This document shows, one piece after another, positions 45,188 through 54,535 of a DNA stretch of 64,000 bases; positions within the stretch are counted from its first letter, which is position 1, and every line of letters begins with the position of its first letter. Source of the stretch: Paraferrimonas sp. SM1919 (GTDB lineage: Bacteria; Pseudomonadota; Gammaproteobacteria; Enterobacterales; Shewanellaceae); assembly GCF_010993985.1 (NCBI RefSeq), contig NZ_WINH01000014.1, positions 1-64,000 on the forward strand, in the 5' to 3' direction. The position numbers and the translations under genes were made by a program. The notes under the pieces were generated by a model. The model was not told the DNA's origin. It was given only the letters and a program-made list of their open reading frames with translations, and searched no databases.

Positions 45188-45781
45188 ATGAAGATTAGCA
45201 ACTATTTAATAGCCGTTTTTATCATTGCAACCGTCAGTGGTTGTTCTTCAAGGGTTGATTACGGTGATGCCCGTGAAGTCGAGACCGTTAACGAAAATTT
45301 CGGCTCTTCTGACGTACAATCGATTACCACTAAGATGGTCGACAGTATGTTGACTTTCCCACCAGTAGTGGCGATTACCGCCAATGAGCGACCGATCATC
45401 TTTGTGGATCGCATTAAAAACAAAACCACAGAGCATATAGATACCGAGTCCATTACCGACAGTATCAGCAATCAACTACTGCGCTCTGGCAAGTTCCGCT
45501 TTATTGATATGACTAAAGTAGAGGCGGTGAAGAAGCAGTTAAATTATCAAAATAACTCCGCTATGGTCAATCCTTCAACCGCAATTAAATTTGGTCGCCA
45601 AGTTGGCGCCGAATATATGCTTTATGGCAACCTTTCGAGCATCATCAAGCAAACAGACGATACCCGTGATGTTTACTACAAAATGACCATGAAGTTAATG
45701 GAATTAGAAACTGGGCTGGTTGAATGGTCTGACGAAAAAGAAATTCGCAAAACCAAAACTAAAACCCTATTCGGCCAATAA
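45188..45781 (+). CDS. lpoB: Penicillin-binding protein activator LpoB
   Basis: Outer-membrane lipoprotein that activates the peptidoglycan synthase PBP1B. The 197-aa protein has a lipobox VSGC (Cys19), a short linker and the LpoB domain (about 40-190) with RPIIFVDRIKNKTTEHIDT, LRSGKFRFID and GRQVGAEYMLYGNLSSI. The linker is much shorter than in E. coli LpoB. The COG3014 lipoprotein gene ends 38 bp upstream. It is convergent with yheV, leaving 2 bp between the stop codons. Confidence 0.92.
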   Translation: MKISNYLIAVFIIATVSGCSSRVDYGDAREVETVNENFGSSDVQSITTKMVDSMLTFPPVVAITANERPIIFVDRIKNKTTEHIDTESITDSISNQLLRSGKFRFIDMTKVEAVKKQLNYQNNSAMVNPSTAIKFGRQVGAEYMLYGNLSSIIKQTDDTRDVYYKMTMKLMELETGLVEWSDEKEIRKTKTKTLFGQ

Positions 45782-45783
45782 GG

Positions 45784-45981
45784 TTATTCTGGCTTAAATA
45801 CCCCAATAAGCTGCTGATCGGCAGCAGCTTGTTGTTGCTGGTCATCCCCCTGTGATTGGGTATGGCCACACTCCATACACTCAATTTTTTCTACGTTATT
45901 TTCTTTAAAAAGCATTATGCTGTCGATGGCCTTACATTTCGGACAACTAGCACCGGCTATAAATCTTTTTTTAGTTTTCAT
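45784..45981 (-). CDS. yheV: YheV family zinc-ribbon protein
   Basis: 65-aa protein with RFIAGASCPKCKAIDSIML and IECMECGHTQ, a two-CxxC zinc ribbon, ending in QLIGVFKP as YheV does. The function is unknown. It is divergent from yheS, its usual neighbour. Confidence 0.9.
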   Translation of the reverse strand: MKTKKRFIAGASCPKCKAIDSIMLFKENNVEKIECMECGHTQSQGDDQQQQAAADQQLIGVFKPE

Positions 45982-46024
45982 AATAACTCCTAGTTTGGGC
46001 TAATCTTAAGCAAAAGTGCCAACG

Positions 46025-46044
46025 CCAACAAGCACCCTTGTTGG
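46025..46044. promoter_or_regulatory. Perfect hairpin in the yheV/yheS divergent promoter region
   Basis: CCAACAAG / CTTGTTGG with a 4-base CACC loop and no T run, between two divergent genes. It could be an operator; no regulator is suggested. Confidence 0.4.
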
Positions 46045-46105
46045 TAAGCATCAATATTTTTCGATACTATAGCGGCTGTTTACTTAATCTTAGCTAGCCT
46101 TATTT

Positions 46106-48004
46106 ATGATCAGTATTAACCAAGTCCAATTACTTCGTGGCAGTAAAAGCCTACTGGACGAAGCCTCCTCTACAATTTTTCCAGGTCATAAAGTTGGATT
46201 AGTTGGTGCCAATGGCTGTGGTAAATCCAGTCTATTTGCTTTATTGCAGGGTAAACTGCAAGCCGATAAAGGTGAATGTCAACTTCCTAGCGATTGGCAA
46301 TTAGCGAGCGTGGCTCAGGAAACCCCAGCGCTGGACACCTCGGCAATTGAATATGTCATCGATGGTGACCATGAATACCGTCAATTACAACAAAAACTTG
46401 AACTGGCGCAAAACCAAAATAATGGTGAAAAAATTGCCCTCATCCATGGTCAAATTGATGCTATTGGTGGTTATGCTATCCATGCTCGAGCCGCAGAGCT
46501 ACTAGCGGGATTGGGGTTTTCTCAGAGTGAACAAAATCAACCGCTTAAATCATTTTCTGGTGGTTGGCGGATGCGTCTTAACTTAGCCCAAGCGCTATTA
46601 TGTCGCTCTGATTTATTACTGCTTGATGAACCAACTAACCACTTAGATCTCGATACCATTTACTGGTTAGAATCTTGGTTAAAGCAGTATCAGGGGACAC
46701 TTATTTTGATCAGTCACGACCGTGACTTTCTGGATAATGTCGTTTCTGAAATTATTCATATTGAGCACCAAAAGTTAAATAATTATAAGGGTGGCTATAG
46801 TGCCTTTGAGCGCATACGTGCTGAAAAACTCGCTCAGCAACAAGCACAATATGAAAAACAACAAGTCGCAAAAGCACATATGCAAGCTTACGTGGACAGG
46901 TTTCGCTATAAAGCATCAAAAGCAAAACAAGCGCAAAGTCGATTAAAAGCATTAGAAAAAATGCAGGATCTGTTACCTGCTCAGGCTGATAACCCATTTA
47001 GCATGAACTTCTTGCCCCCACAAAGCTTACCTAATCCCCTCGTTTCTATGGAAAATATTAGTGCTGGTTATGGGGATAACATCATTTTAAAATCCATAAA
47101 AATGAATCTAACAGCCGGCGCTAGAATTGGCCTATTAGGTCGCAATGGTGCGGGTAAGTCGACTTTTATTAAACTTCTAAGTGGGCAATTAGCACCAATT
47201 TCTGGAGTATATCAGGCCAGTCCGGGGCTCAGCATTGGTTACTTTGCCCAGCATCAGTTAGAAACCTTGAGGGTAGAAGATAGTCCTATCAATCACTTAC
47301 AGCGACTTGCTCCCCTAGAGCGAGAGCAAAAATTACGTGATTTCTTAGGCGGCTTTGGCTTTAGCGGTGATAAAGCTACATCAGCAGTTGGACCATTTTC
47401 AGGGGGTGAGAAAGCCCGCCTCGTACTCGCGTTATTAGTTTGGCAAAAGCCAAATTTGTTATTACTCGATGAACCGACTAACCACCTCGATTTAGAGATG
47501 CGCCATGCACTCACTATGGCACTGGCACAATTTGAAGGAGCAATGATCATCGTATCCCATGATAGGCATCTTCTTAAAGCCTGTTGTGATGATTTTTACC
47601 TTGTTGACAATCAGCAAATCGCTCCTTTTACAGGGGATCTAGAGGATTACCATAGCTGGCTTCTGGAGTCCGCCAAATCCGCCAAGAGTAGCCTTAACAG
47701 CGCCACTAAAAACAGTGTCAGCCAAGACAAGAAAGAGCTTAAAAGGCAACAAGCTGAATTAAGAAAACAGCTGTCACCACTGAAAAAGTCCCAGCAAACC
47801 TTAGAACAGCAGCAAGCTAAATTAACAGAGCAATTAAATAACATTGAGCAGCAATTAGCAGATAACAGTCTGTACAGCGAAGACAACAAAAACAAGCTTA
47901 AACAACTGCTGTTAGACCAAGCTAGCTTGAAAGAGCAACTTGAAGAAAGTGAGTTAGATTGGCTTGATTTACAACAACAGATTGAAAATATTGAAGCGCA
48001 ATAG
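46106..48004 (+). CDS. yheS: ABC-F family ATPase YheS
   Basis: 632-aa ABC-F protein with two ATPase domains and no membrane domain. Walker A motifs are GANGCGKSS (about residue 35) and GRNGAGKST (about 347), signature motifs are SGGWRMRL and SGGEKARL, and Walker B is LLLLDEPTNHLDL in both. A charged linker lies between domains and a Gln/Lys-rich coiled coil (about 530-630) at the C-terminus. ABC-F proteins act on ribosomes; the N-terminal LRGSKSLLDEAS and VIDGDHEYRQLQ blocks match YheS. It heads the yheSTU-prkB run. Confidence 0.92.
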   Translation: MISINQVQLLRGSKSLLDEASSTIFPGHKVGLVGANGCGKSSLFALLQGKLQADKGECQLPSDWQLASVAQETPALDTSAIEYVIDGDHEYRQLQQKLELAQNQNNGEKIALIHGQIDAIGGYAIHARAAELLAGLGFSQSEQNQPLKSFSGGWRMRLNLAQALLCRSDLLLLDEPTNHLDLDTIYWLESWLKQYQGTLILISHDRDFLDNVVSEIIHIEHQKLNNYKGGYSAFERIRAEKLAQQQAQYEKQQVAKAHMQAYVDRFRYKASKAKQAQSRLKALEKMQDLLPAQADNPFSMNFLPPQSLPNPLVSMENISAGYGDNIILKSIKMNLTAGARIGLLGRNGAGKSTFIKLLSGQLAPISGVYQASPGLSIGYFAQHQLETLRVEDSPINHLQRLAPLEREQKLRDFLGGFGFSGDKATSAVGPFSGGEKARLVLALLVWQKPNLLLLDEPTNHLDLEMRHALTMALAQFEGAMIIVSHDRHLLKACCDDFYLVDNQQIAPFTGDLEDYHSWLLESAKSAKSSLNSATKNSVSQDKKELKRQQAELRKQLSPLKKSQQTLEQQQAKLTEQLNNIEQQLADNSLYSEDNKNKLKQLLLDQASLKEQLEESELDWLDLQQQIENIEAQ

Positions 48005-48005
48005 C

Positions 48006-48431
48006 ATGATTTGGAGAGAGCAACATTGGCAGCATTGTGAAGCCATCTACAGCCATACGTCGACAGCTAAAGAGTGTATTCGGCTGCAAGACCAACATGG
48101 CTGTAACGTCAATTTGTTACTGCTTGCTCTGTATTTGGATCGAAGTCAGTTACAACTAAGTCCAGTACACTGGCAGCAACTCAAGCAAGCGATTACCCCT
48201 TGGTATCAGCAAACTGTTGATCCATTTCGCAGGATTAGACGGAAGGCGAAATCACAACTTAGCGACCAGCACTACCAACAACTATTGGCAACCGAGTTAA
48301 TTTTAGAGCGCCATGGGCAAACCATAGTAACCGCACTGTTACAAAAAATGCACTTGGAAACTACTCTAAAAACCACTAACTTAAAGATACTTATTGGCAA
48401 TATTCAGCATAATTTCAATTGTACAATTTAA
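48006..48431 (+). CDS. TIGR02444 family protein
   Basis: 141-aa soluble helical protein starting MIWREQHW, with CEAIYSHTSTAKECIRLQDQHGCNVNLLLLALYLDR, the pattern of the TIGR02444 family of unknown function. The internal start at 48006 gives the family form; a longer frame from 47964 runs into yheS. It lies 1 bp after yheS and overlaps the yheT-like gene by 13 bp. Confidence 0.82.
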   Translation: MIWREQHWQHCEAIYSHTSTAKECIRLQDQHGCNVNLLLLALYLDRSQLQLSPVHWQQLKQAITPWYQQTVDPFRRIRRKAKSQLSDQHYQQLLATELILERHGQTIVTALLQKMHLETTLKTTNLKILIGNIQHNFNCTI

Positions 48432-49393
48432 ACTTGAGGCCACCATGGTGGGCCAAAAATCCACATATTAATACTATTTTATCCGGCCTTATTAACTTGC
48501 CTACGCCTGCCTATGAGAATTACCGGCTTGAATTAACCGATGGTGATTTTATTGATCTTGCATTTAGTTACCCTAGCTCAACCCCAAATAAAGTCATTGC
48601 ACTAATGATTACGGGTTTAGAAGGTAATAAAGATTCAAACTACATCAAACGCATGGCACTAAAAGCCAATGAAAAAGGTTGGATAGCGGTTGTTCACCAA
48701 CACCGAGGGTGCTCAGGGGAAGATAACCGCCACCTCAAGACATACCACAGTGGTGAAATCCAAGACATTAGCCAAACATTACAACATCTAACGCGGGCTT
48801 TTCCTCAACATAAATTCGTCATTATTGGATATAGCTTAGGGGGCAATCAACTGGGGCAATACCTAAGCTACTCAGTCCACCCTCAAATTCGCGCTGCGGC
48901 CATTGTTTGTGCACCGTTAGACCTAGCCAGTTGCTCGAGTGCATTAACCCAAGGAGCAGCTAAAATTTATCAAAAACACCTTATTGATAGCTTAAAAATC
49001 AAAGCCAAAAATAAATTAAAAAAATTTCCGCAAGCTCAAATAAACACCCAGCTCGATATCGATAAAATAACCACATTCTGGGAATTTGATCACCACATCA
49101 CTGCCCCTTTGCATGGTTTCAAAAGTGCTTTCGATTATTACCAACGAGCAAGTGCTAAACCTAGGTTAAAATATATTAAGACCCCATGTTTAATCATCCA
49201 TAACGTTGATGATCCCTTTATGGGTAAGGAAGTCATTCCTAGTAAGCAAGAGTTGAGTCATCAATGTTATTATCATAAAAATCAATATGGCGGTCATATT
49301 GGCTTTATCTGTGGCGGCCTCCCTTGGCGGCCAGAGTTTTCCTTAGAGCCTCAGCTTATGCAATTTTTTCAGGAGCAATTAGCACTATGTTGA
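48419..49393 (+). CDS. yheT: YheT family alpha/beta hydrolase
   Basis: 324-aa predicted hydrolase with NPHINTILSGL, the oxyanion region ITGLEGNKDSNYI, VVHQHRGCSGEDNRHLKTYHSGE, the nucleophile elbow GYSLGGNQ (near residue 140) and the late NVDDPFM and YGGHIGFICGG that supply the Asp and His. The family role (carboxylesterase-like) is poorly defined. Only TTG codons are possible starts: 48419, inside the previous gene, or 48434. A stop at 48410 excludes a longer form. Its stop overlaps the yheU start. Confidence 0.9.
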   Translation: MYNLNLRPPWWAKNPHINTILSGLINLPTPAYENYRLELTDGDFIDLAFSYPSSTPNKVIALMITGLEGNKDSNYIKRMALKANEKGWIAVVHQHRGCSGEDNRHLKTYHSGEIQDISQTLQHLTRAFPQHKFVIIGYSLGGNQLGQYLSYSVHPQIRAAAIVCAPLDLASCSSALTQGAAKIYQKHLIDSLKIKAKNKLKKFPQAQINTQLDIDKITTFWEFDHHITAPLHGFKSAFDYYQRASAKPRLKYIKTPCLIIHNVDDPFMGKEVIPSKQELSHQCYYHKNQYGGHIGFICGGLPWRPEFSLEPQLMQFFQEQLALC

Positions 49394-49623
49394 TTCCATT
49401 TGATGAACTTCAGCAGCTTGATAAAGCAACCCTAGAGTTATTGATCAAAGAACATTTATACAGCCAAATTGAAGATGGCAGTTTAGCCACATTCACCGCA
49501 GAAAATATTCAAGGTGCAATAGCTAGAACCTTAGATTTACTTAAAAAAGGTGAGTTAGTCGTTGAATATTCAGAAGAAAATGAAACTATCGCAATTAAAA
49601 ACAAAGATTATTTGCCTAAATAG
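49387..49623 (+). CDS. yheU: YheU family protein (UPF0270)
   Basis: 78-aa acidic protein that starts MLIPFDELQQLDKATLELLI and has the conserved TLDLLKKGELVVEYS. The function is unknown. Its start overlaps the end of yheT; the internal start at 49387 is the family one. It is part of the yheSTU-prkB gene set. Confidence 0.92.
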   Translation: MLIPFDELQQLDKATLELLIKEHLYSQIEDGSLATFTAENIQGAIARTLDLLKKGELVVEYSEENETIAIKNKDYLPK

Positions 49624-49688
49624 TGCTGCCCTCGTAGAATTATTGTTCGCTCAAAATTAATATTGTTTGCCTAATTCAAGGAAAGTTA

Positions 49689-50573
49689 ATGTCAGCTAAA
49701 CACCCTATCATAGCGGTAACTGGTTCATCAGGTGCAGGAACCACCACCACCACCAAAGCGTTTAAGCATATCTTTCGTCAATTAGGTGCGATTCCTGCAT
49801 TAGTCGAAGGTGATAGCTTTCATTTATACACTCGTGCTGAAATGGAAGTAATGATCCGTAAGGCCAAAGAGGAAGGTAAAGATATTAGTTATTTTGGACC
49901 ACAGTCCAATGACTTTAAAAAACTGGCAGAATTTTTCAAAGAATACAGTGAAACCGGTAGCGGGCAAATCAGGAAGTACTTACACACTTTCGATGAGGCA
50001 GTACCCTATAACCAAATGCCTGGAACTTTTACCCAGTGGCAACCCTTACCTGAAAATACCGATCTTCTGTATTACGAAGGATTACATGGTGGTGTTGTCA
50101 CTGAGGATTATGATGTTGCCAGTGAAGTTGACTTATTAATCGGCATGGTGCCCATCGTAAATTTGGAATGGATCCAAAAAATTATTCGAGACACGAATGA
50201 TAGGGGGCACAGTCATGAGAAGGTAATGAATTCAATTGTTCGCTCAATGGATGATTATATTACTCACATGACACCACAGTTTTCGCGCACCCATATCAAC
50301 TTTCAACGAGTACCTACTGTGGATACCTCGAACCCTTTCAGCGCAAAGGATATTCCGAGTTTAGATGAAAGCTTTGTGGTCATCCGATTTAGAGGCATTG
50401 ATAATGTTGATTTCCCATATTTACTTAGCATGATCCAAGGCAGTTTTATGTCGAGACGGGATACTCTGGTGGTTCCTGGAGGTAAAATGAGCTTATCAAT
50501 GGAACTTATTTTAACGCCAATGATCCGCAAATTGATACAAAAGCGACACGCGCTTTTAAATACTAACTCTTAA
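49689..50573 (+). CDS. prkB: PrkB, phosphoribulokinase-like protein
   Basis: 294-aa P-loop kinase-like protein with ITGSSGAGTTTTT-type loop (AVTGSSGAGTTTTTKAF, near residue 9). The usual GKT lysine is replaced by Thr, which is the normal form in this family. Further blocks are EGDSFHLYTRAEM, SYFGPQSNDF, FYEGLHGGVV-like and VPIVNLEWIQKIIRD. It is related to phosphoribulokinase, but there is no Calvin cycle here and the real substrate is unknown. It ends 1 bp from the stop codon of the convergent Sel1-type gene. Confidence 0.95.
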   Translation: MSAKHPIIAVTGSSGAGTTTTTKAFKHIFRQLGAIPALVEGDSFHLYTRAEMEVMIRKAKEEGKDISYFGPQSNDFKKLAEFFKEYSETGSGQIRKYLHTFDEAVPYNQMPGTFTQWQPLPENTDLLYYEGLHGGVVTEDYDVASEVDLLIGMVPIVNLEWIQKIIRDTNDRGHSHEKVMNSIVRSMDDYITHMTPQFSRTHINFQRVPTVDTSNPFSAKDIPSLDESFVVIRFRGIDNVDFPYLLSMIQGSFMSRRDTLVVPGGKMSLSMELILTPMIRKLIQKRHALLNTNS

Positions 50574-50574
50574 T

Positions 50575-51309
50575 TTATCGCATACGATATGGCAAGCCCT
50601 TTTGGTATTGCTCTAATCGATATTGGAGTTCGGCTTGGGCTTGTTCATCTTGCTCATCACTGGCGGCAATCGCTTTAGACTGCCACTGCAGTGCATTTGT
50701 AAAGTCACCAATTTCGGCATAAGCAGCGGCTAAGTTGTCAAGATGAATCGGATCGTCTCCTACTTGTTCAACCAATTTCAAACCTAATTTAACCGCCAAA
50801 TAGCCATTACGGACATCATCTTCCGGACAAGTGGCTAGTAACCACACAATATTGCCCATTGCGGTTATATCATCAACCAATGCAAAATACTTTAAGGCCT
50901 TATTGCAGTCCAGTTCGACCTCTGTAGCAACTGAATAGATATAACCAAGTCTGAAATTCACTTTATCTGATTTAGGGTCTGCTAGGGATTCATAATAAAC
51001 AACAGCTTTAGCCAAATCCTGGTTAACATAATCATCCTCAAAATATAAATCAGCTATGGCTTCAATGGCACCTTGATGGCCGTTATCCGCCGCATAAATC
51101 AGTTTTTCTAATGCTAATTCAGTATCTTGCTGCACACCTAGACCTAACAAAACGAGTAAGCCATAAGCATAATTGGAATCAATATCCCCCCTTTGTGCCT
51201 GAAAGCTTATCCAAGCAATTTTACTTTGTTTGACATCTTCAGCAACGGAAGGAAGCTTTCCTGCAAAAGCTAGGCATGGAATAACTAATAAAAATATTAT
51301 CCTAAACAA
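50575..51309 (-). CDS. Secreted Sel1/TPR-repeat protein
   Basis: 244-aa protein with a signal peptide ending ALAFAG-like (CLAFAG, about residue 16) and several helical Sel1-type repeats (about 35-240), such as SNYAYGLLVLLGLGVQQDTELALEKL and AIEAIADLYFEDDYVNQDLAKAVVYYE. Sel1 proteins are scaffolds for protein contacts; the partner is unknown. It lies on the opposite strand between prkB and crp, genes that are adjacent in many relatives, so it looks like an insertion into this locus. Confidence 0.78.
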   Translation of the reverse strand: MFRIIFLLVIPCLAFAGKLPSVAEDVKQSKIAWISFQAQRGDIDSNYAYGLLVLLGLGVQQDTELALEKLIYAADNGHQGAIEAIADLYFEDDYVNQDLAKAVVYYESLADPKSDKVNFRLGYIYSVATEVELDCNKALKYFALVDDITAMGNIVWLLATCPEDDVRNGYLAVKLGLKLVEQVGDDPIHLDNLAAAYAEIGDFTNALQWQSKAIAASDEQDEQAQAELQYRLEQYQKGLPYRMR

Positions 51310-51572
51310 AAGACCCTACCTGTTTATAAAATTTGAAGAATTTTGAGAAATTTTTGTCTCTTATTTGTTGAGCTTAGCCTATGTCCTTAGCAAATTTTGG
51401 CTTTTCTTAGAATAAAGTTCGACAATCCTCAGTAAAGGGTCTATTAATATATATAGTTCAAAAGGTTACATACTATAAATTTATACTAATGCAATTCCGA
51501 TTTTGACTGAATAAAGCTGTATTTTAGGAAGTATTTTTCAACAATTCGGAGCACTTTTAAGAGGATAATACT

Positions 51573-52208
51573 ATGGCGCTGATTGGTAAGCCCAAGCCCG
51601 ATCCAACACTTGAATGGTTTTTATCTCATTGCCACATTCATAAGTACCCAGCAAAGAGTACACTAATTCATGCTGGTGAGAATTCAGACACTTTATACTA
51701 TATCGTCAAGGGCTCGGTTGCAGTTTTAATCAAAGATGAAGAAGGCAAAGAGATGATCCTTTCTTATCTCAATAAAGGTGACTTTATTGGCGAACTCGGG
51801 CTTTTTGAAGAAGAATCAGAACGTACCGCATGGGTCAGAGCTAAAGCTGCCTGTGAGGTAGCTGAAATCTCCTATAGTAAATTTAAACAACTCATTCAAG
51901 TAAACCCTGACATTTTAATGAAGCTATCAGCGCAAATGGCAGCCCGTTTACAGGTAACCAGCCAAAAAGTCGGTGATTTAGCATTTTTAGATGTTGCTGG
52001 TCGTATCGCACAGACTCTATTAAGTTTGGCCAAACAACCCGATGCAATGACCCATCCAGATGGTATGCAAATTAAAATTACTCGCCAAGAAATTGGCCAG
52101 ATTGTTGGTTGCTCAAGAGAAACCGTGGGTCGTATTTTAAAAATGTTAGAAGATCAAAACTTAATTCATGCGCACGGCAAAACCATCGTCGTTTATGGTA
52201 CTCGCTAA
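51573..52208 (+). CDS. crp: cAMP receptor protein
   Basis: Global regulator that binds cAMP and activates or represses many carbon-source genes. The 211-aa protein is almost identical in pattern to E. coli [20 protein letters not shown], the cyclic-nucleotide site [18 protein letters not shown] (about residues 72-89) and the helix-turn-helix [19 protein letters not shown] (about 169-187). The 263-bp upstream region (51310-51572) holds its promoter and an AGAGGA ribosome-binding site; I saw no clear TGTGA-N6-TCACA autoregulatory site. Confidence 0.99.
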   Translation: MALIGKPKPDPTLEWFLSHCHIHKYPAKSTLIHAGENSDTLYYIVKGSVAVLIKDEEGKEMILSYLNKGDFIGELGLFEEESERTAWVRAKAACEVAEISYSKFKQLIQVNPDILMKLSAQMAARLQVTSQKVGDLAFLDVAGRIAQTLLSLAKQPDAMTHPDGMQIKITRQEIGQIVGCSRETVGRILKMLEDQNLIHAHGKTIVVYGTR

Positions 52209-52224
52209 CCATTGCCACAAATGC

Positions 52225-52250
52225 TAAGACCCAGTTAATACTGGGTCTTA
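52225..52250. terminator. Terminator between crp and the DUF1338 gene
   Basis: A perfect 11-bp stem TAAGACCCAGT / ACTGGGTCTTA with loop TAAT; the T run after it is short. It lies between two convergent genes. Confidence 0.75.
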
Positions 52251-52262
52251 TGTTATTAATAA

Positions 52263-53057
52263 CTAACTGTTAGTACTTGAAAAAATCTTATCGGCTGAAC
52301 TGGCCACAAATCCCTGATAAAGTGTGCCATCGGACATTGGATAACGTTTAGCAAACTCATAAAAACTACCTGGTAATGAGCAAGTTTTATCAGTAAAAAT
52401 TACTTCGACATGATCAGCAACCGTTGCAGATTGTTCTAATAACTGCTGTGCTGTGCCTTTAATTAAACCACCATCGCTATTCATTTGATAACCATTGTCT
52501 TGCAATAGCTGATTTACCTGCTGAAGTTCATTCATACTGGTAAGGCGATTAATATCTAGAGTGAAATGGTTAGCACGATAACCGAAAGCAGCTACCCAAG
52601 CGCCATATTCACTTTCTTGTTTTAGTCGTAAATATTCATCATAGCTGAGATCCCATAAGCGCCCGCTATACGGAAAGTTTTCCGCCAATACTTGCTGCTC
52701 ATCGACTTCAGCGACTAACTCACGAATCAAATTTTGAAACCCTGCAGAAAACGACTCTATTTGTAACTCAGAAATAAATACTTTGGGAAGATTACCTGAG
52801 ATATGCTCTAAATGGATTGCATTGAGTTTTCGCTGTTCAAACTGGTACTCTCCTTTCACTTGATAGCCACCAGCAATAAAATGTCTTGCAAGCTGCATCA
52901 TATTAACTTTGGCAAGATCAAAAGTTCTCAATGCAATATGATCGTTCACTATTGGACCATGTGCCTGGAATAGATGCTCTATCGCCTCAGCACTGGGCAT
53001 TTGTTGGTAAAAATCATGTTTTAAAGCTTCAAATAAACCTTGCATATCACGATTCAT
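52263..53057 (-). CDS. DUF1338 family protein (2-oxoadipate dioxygenase/decarboxylase-like)
   Basis: 264-aa protein of the DUF1338/HglS fold with NDHIALRTFDLAKV (about residues 38-51), RANHFTLDINRLTSMNEL (about 165-182) and VEVIFTDKTCSLPGSFYEFAKRY (about 216-238), which hold the conserved His and Glu metal ligands. Known members turn 2-oxoadipate into 2-hydroxyglutarate in lysine catabolism. It is the last gene of the ast operon, 8 bp after astD, as in related genomes. Its link to arginine breakdown is not explained by the known reaction. Confidence 0.85.
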   Translation of the reverse strand: MNRDMQGLFEALKHDFYQQMPSAEAIEHLFQAHGPIVNDHIALRTFDLAKVNMMQLARHFIAGGYQVKGEYQFEQRKLNAIHLEHISGNLPKVFISELQIESFSAGFQNLIRELVAEVDEQQVLAENFPYSGRLWDLSYDEYLRLKQESEYGAWVAAFGYRANHFTLDINRLTSMNELQQVNQLLQDNGYQMNSDGGLIKGTAQQLLEQSATVADHVEVIFTDKTCSLPGSFYEFAKRYPMSDGTLYQGFVASSADKIFSSTNS

Positions 53058-53065
53058 ATTTTCTC

Positions 53066-54526
53066 CTAAAACTTTAAGCCGGGACTGAGCACTTGCGGCA
53101 ATGTTAAAGCTTCAAATTCCATCGAAGCCACAGGGTAAGCACAATAATCCGCAGCATAGAATGCTGAAGGCCGATGGTTACCAGAAGCACCTATCCCACC
53201 AAATGGGGCTGAGCCTGCTGCTCCTGTAGTTTGCTTATTCCAGTTAACAATACCAGCGCGACTTCTCGCCAGGAAGTAATCAAAATCGTCCCTTGAGTCG
53301 GCCAGCAGTCCCGCTGATAATCCAAATCGAGTATCGTTTGCCATTGCAATAGCGTCATCGAAACTATGATATCGAACGACCTTTAATAGAGGACCAAAGT
53401 GTTCCTCATCCGCTAACTGCTGCACATCAGTGACATCAACGATTGCCGGACTAATTAAGGCACAATTGGGTTTAATAAATTTAGCTTCTAATAGCAATTT
53501 ACCACCGCTTGCAATTAATGCCTGTTGAGCATCTATGATCCCTTCTGCCGCTGATATCGAAATCATCGCCCCCATAAAAGGTTGTGGCTGGGCAAAGGCA
53601 TCGTCAACAACGATATTGGCAGCCAATTCGACCAGTCTTTTAAGCAACTCCTCCCCTTGTTGGTCATCTTTGATATAAAGTCTTCTCGCACAAGTACATC
53701 TTTGTCCTGAAGAGATAAAAGCGGATTGAATTATTTCATGGCAAGCAGCGTCTATATCGCTTATATCTTTCACAATAAGCGGGTTATTCCCCCCCATTTC
53801 AAGGGCTAATATTTTGCCTGGATCGGCACCAAAGGTTTGCTGTAAATGAGCACCGGTGTTTGAACTTCCAGTGAAAAATAAGCCATCTAGTTTTGGTAAA
53901 TTAACTATCGCCTTCGCGGTAGATAATTCCCCTTGCAACAAATTCAACACCCCTTTAGGTAAACCGGCTTGTTGCCATAAATTAACCATAACTTCAGCAA
54001 CCTTAGGCGTTAAAGGTGAAGGCTTAAATAGCACAGTATTACCCGCCAAAAGGGCTGGCACGATATGGCCATTAGGGAGGTGCCCTGGAAAGTTATACGG
54101 ACCAAAGACCGCTACAACCCCATGGGGATGATGCCTTAATACTGCTTGCGCACTTGTATTAATTTCAGTGATGCTGGTGCCGGTTCTTTGATTATATGCT
54201 CTAATAGAAAGATCAATTTTACCTATCATAGCTGCTACCTCTGTTTGGGTTTCCCACAGAGGTTTACCCGTTTCAGAGGCAATGGTTTCAGCGATATGAA
54301 GTTTATTCTGTTCCAATTGTATTTTGAATTGACCGATGAACTGACATCGTTTTTCAAATCCCAATAACTGCCATGGCATTTGCGCCTCACGCGCAGACTC
54401 GAATGCTTGCTCAACTTGCTCTGCAGAGGCACTGCACCCTTGCCAAATTATGTCGTTGGTTGAGGGATTTAAAGAATTAAACTTTTGCCCTTCACCTTCT
54501 ATCCATTGCTCATTAATAAACAGCAT
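53066..54526 (-). CDS. astD: Succinylglutamate-semialdehyde dehydrogenase
   Basis: NAD-dependent aldehyde dehydrogenase, fourth step of the arginine succinyltransferase (AST) pathway. The 486-aa protein has [21 protein letters not shown], the catalytic Glu in [13 protein letters not shown] (about residue 245) and the catalytic Cys in [15 protein letters not shown] (about 279). It lies between astA (9-bp gap) and the DUF1338 gene (8-bp gap). The generic family is broad; the operon fixes the substrate. Confidence 0.96.
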   Translation of the reverse strand: MLFINEQWIEGEGQKFNSLNPSTNDIIWQGCSASAEQVEQAFESAREAQMPWQLLGFEKRCQFIGQFKIQLEQNKLHIAETIASETGKPLWETQTEVAAMIGKIDLSIRAYNQRTGTSITEINTSAQAVLRHHPHGVVAVFGPYNFPGHLPNGHIVPALLAGNTVLFKPSPLTPKVAEVMVNLWQQAGLPKGVLNLLQGELSTAKAIVNLPKLDGLFFTGSSNTGAHLQQTFGADPGKILALEMGGNNPLIVKDISDIDAACHEIIQSAFISSGQRCTCARRLYIKDDQQGEELLKRLVELAANIVVDDAFAQPQPFMGAMISISAAEGIIDAQQALIASGGKLLLEAKFIKPNCALISPAIVDVTDVQQLADEEHFGPLLKVVRYHSFDDAIAMANDTRFGLSAGLLADSRDDFDYFLARSRAGIVNWNKQTTGAAGSAPFGGIGASGNHRPSAFYAADYCAYPVASMEFEALTLPQVLSPGLKF

Positions 54527-54535
54527 CTCTCTTCC

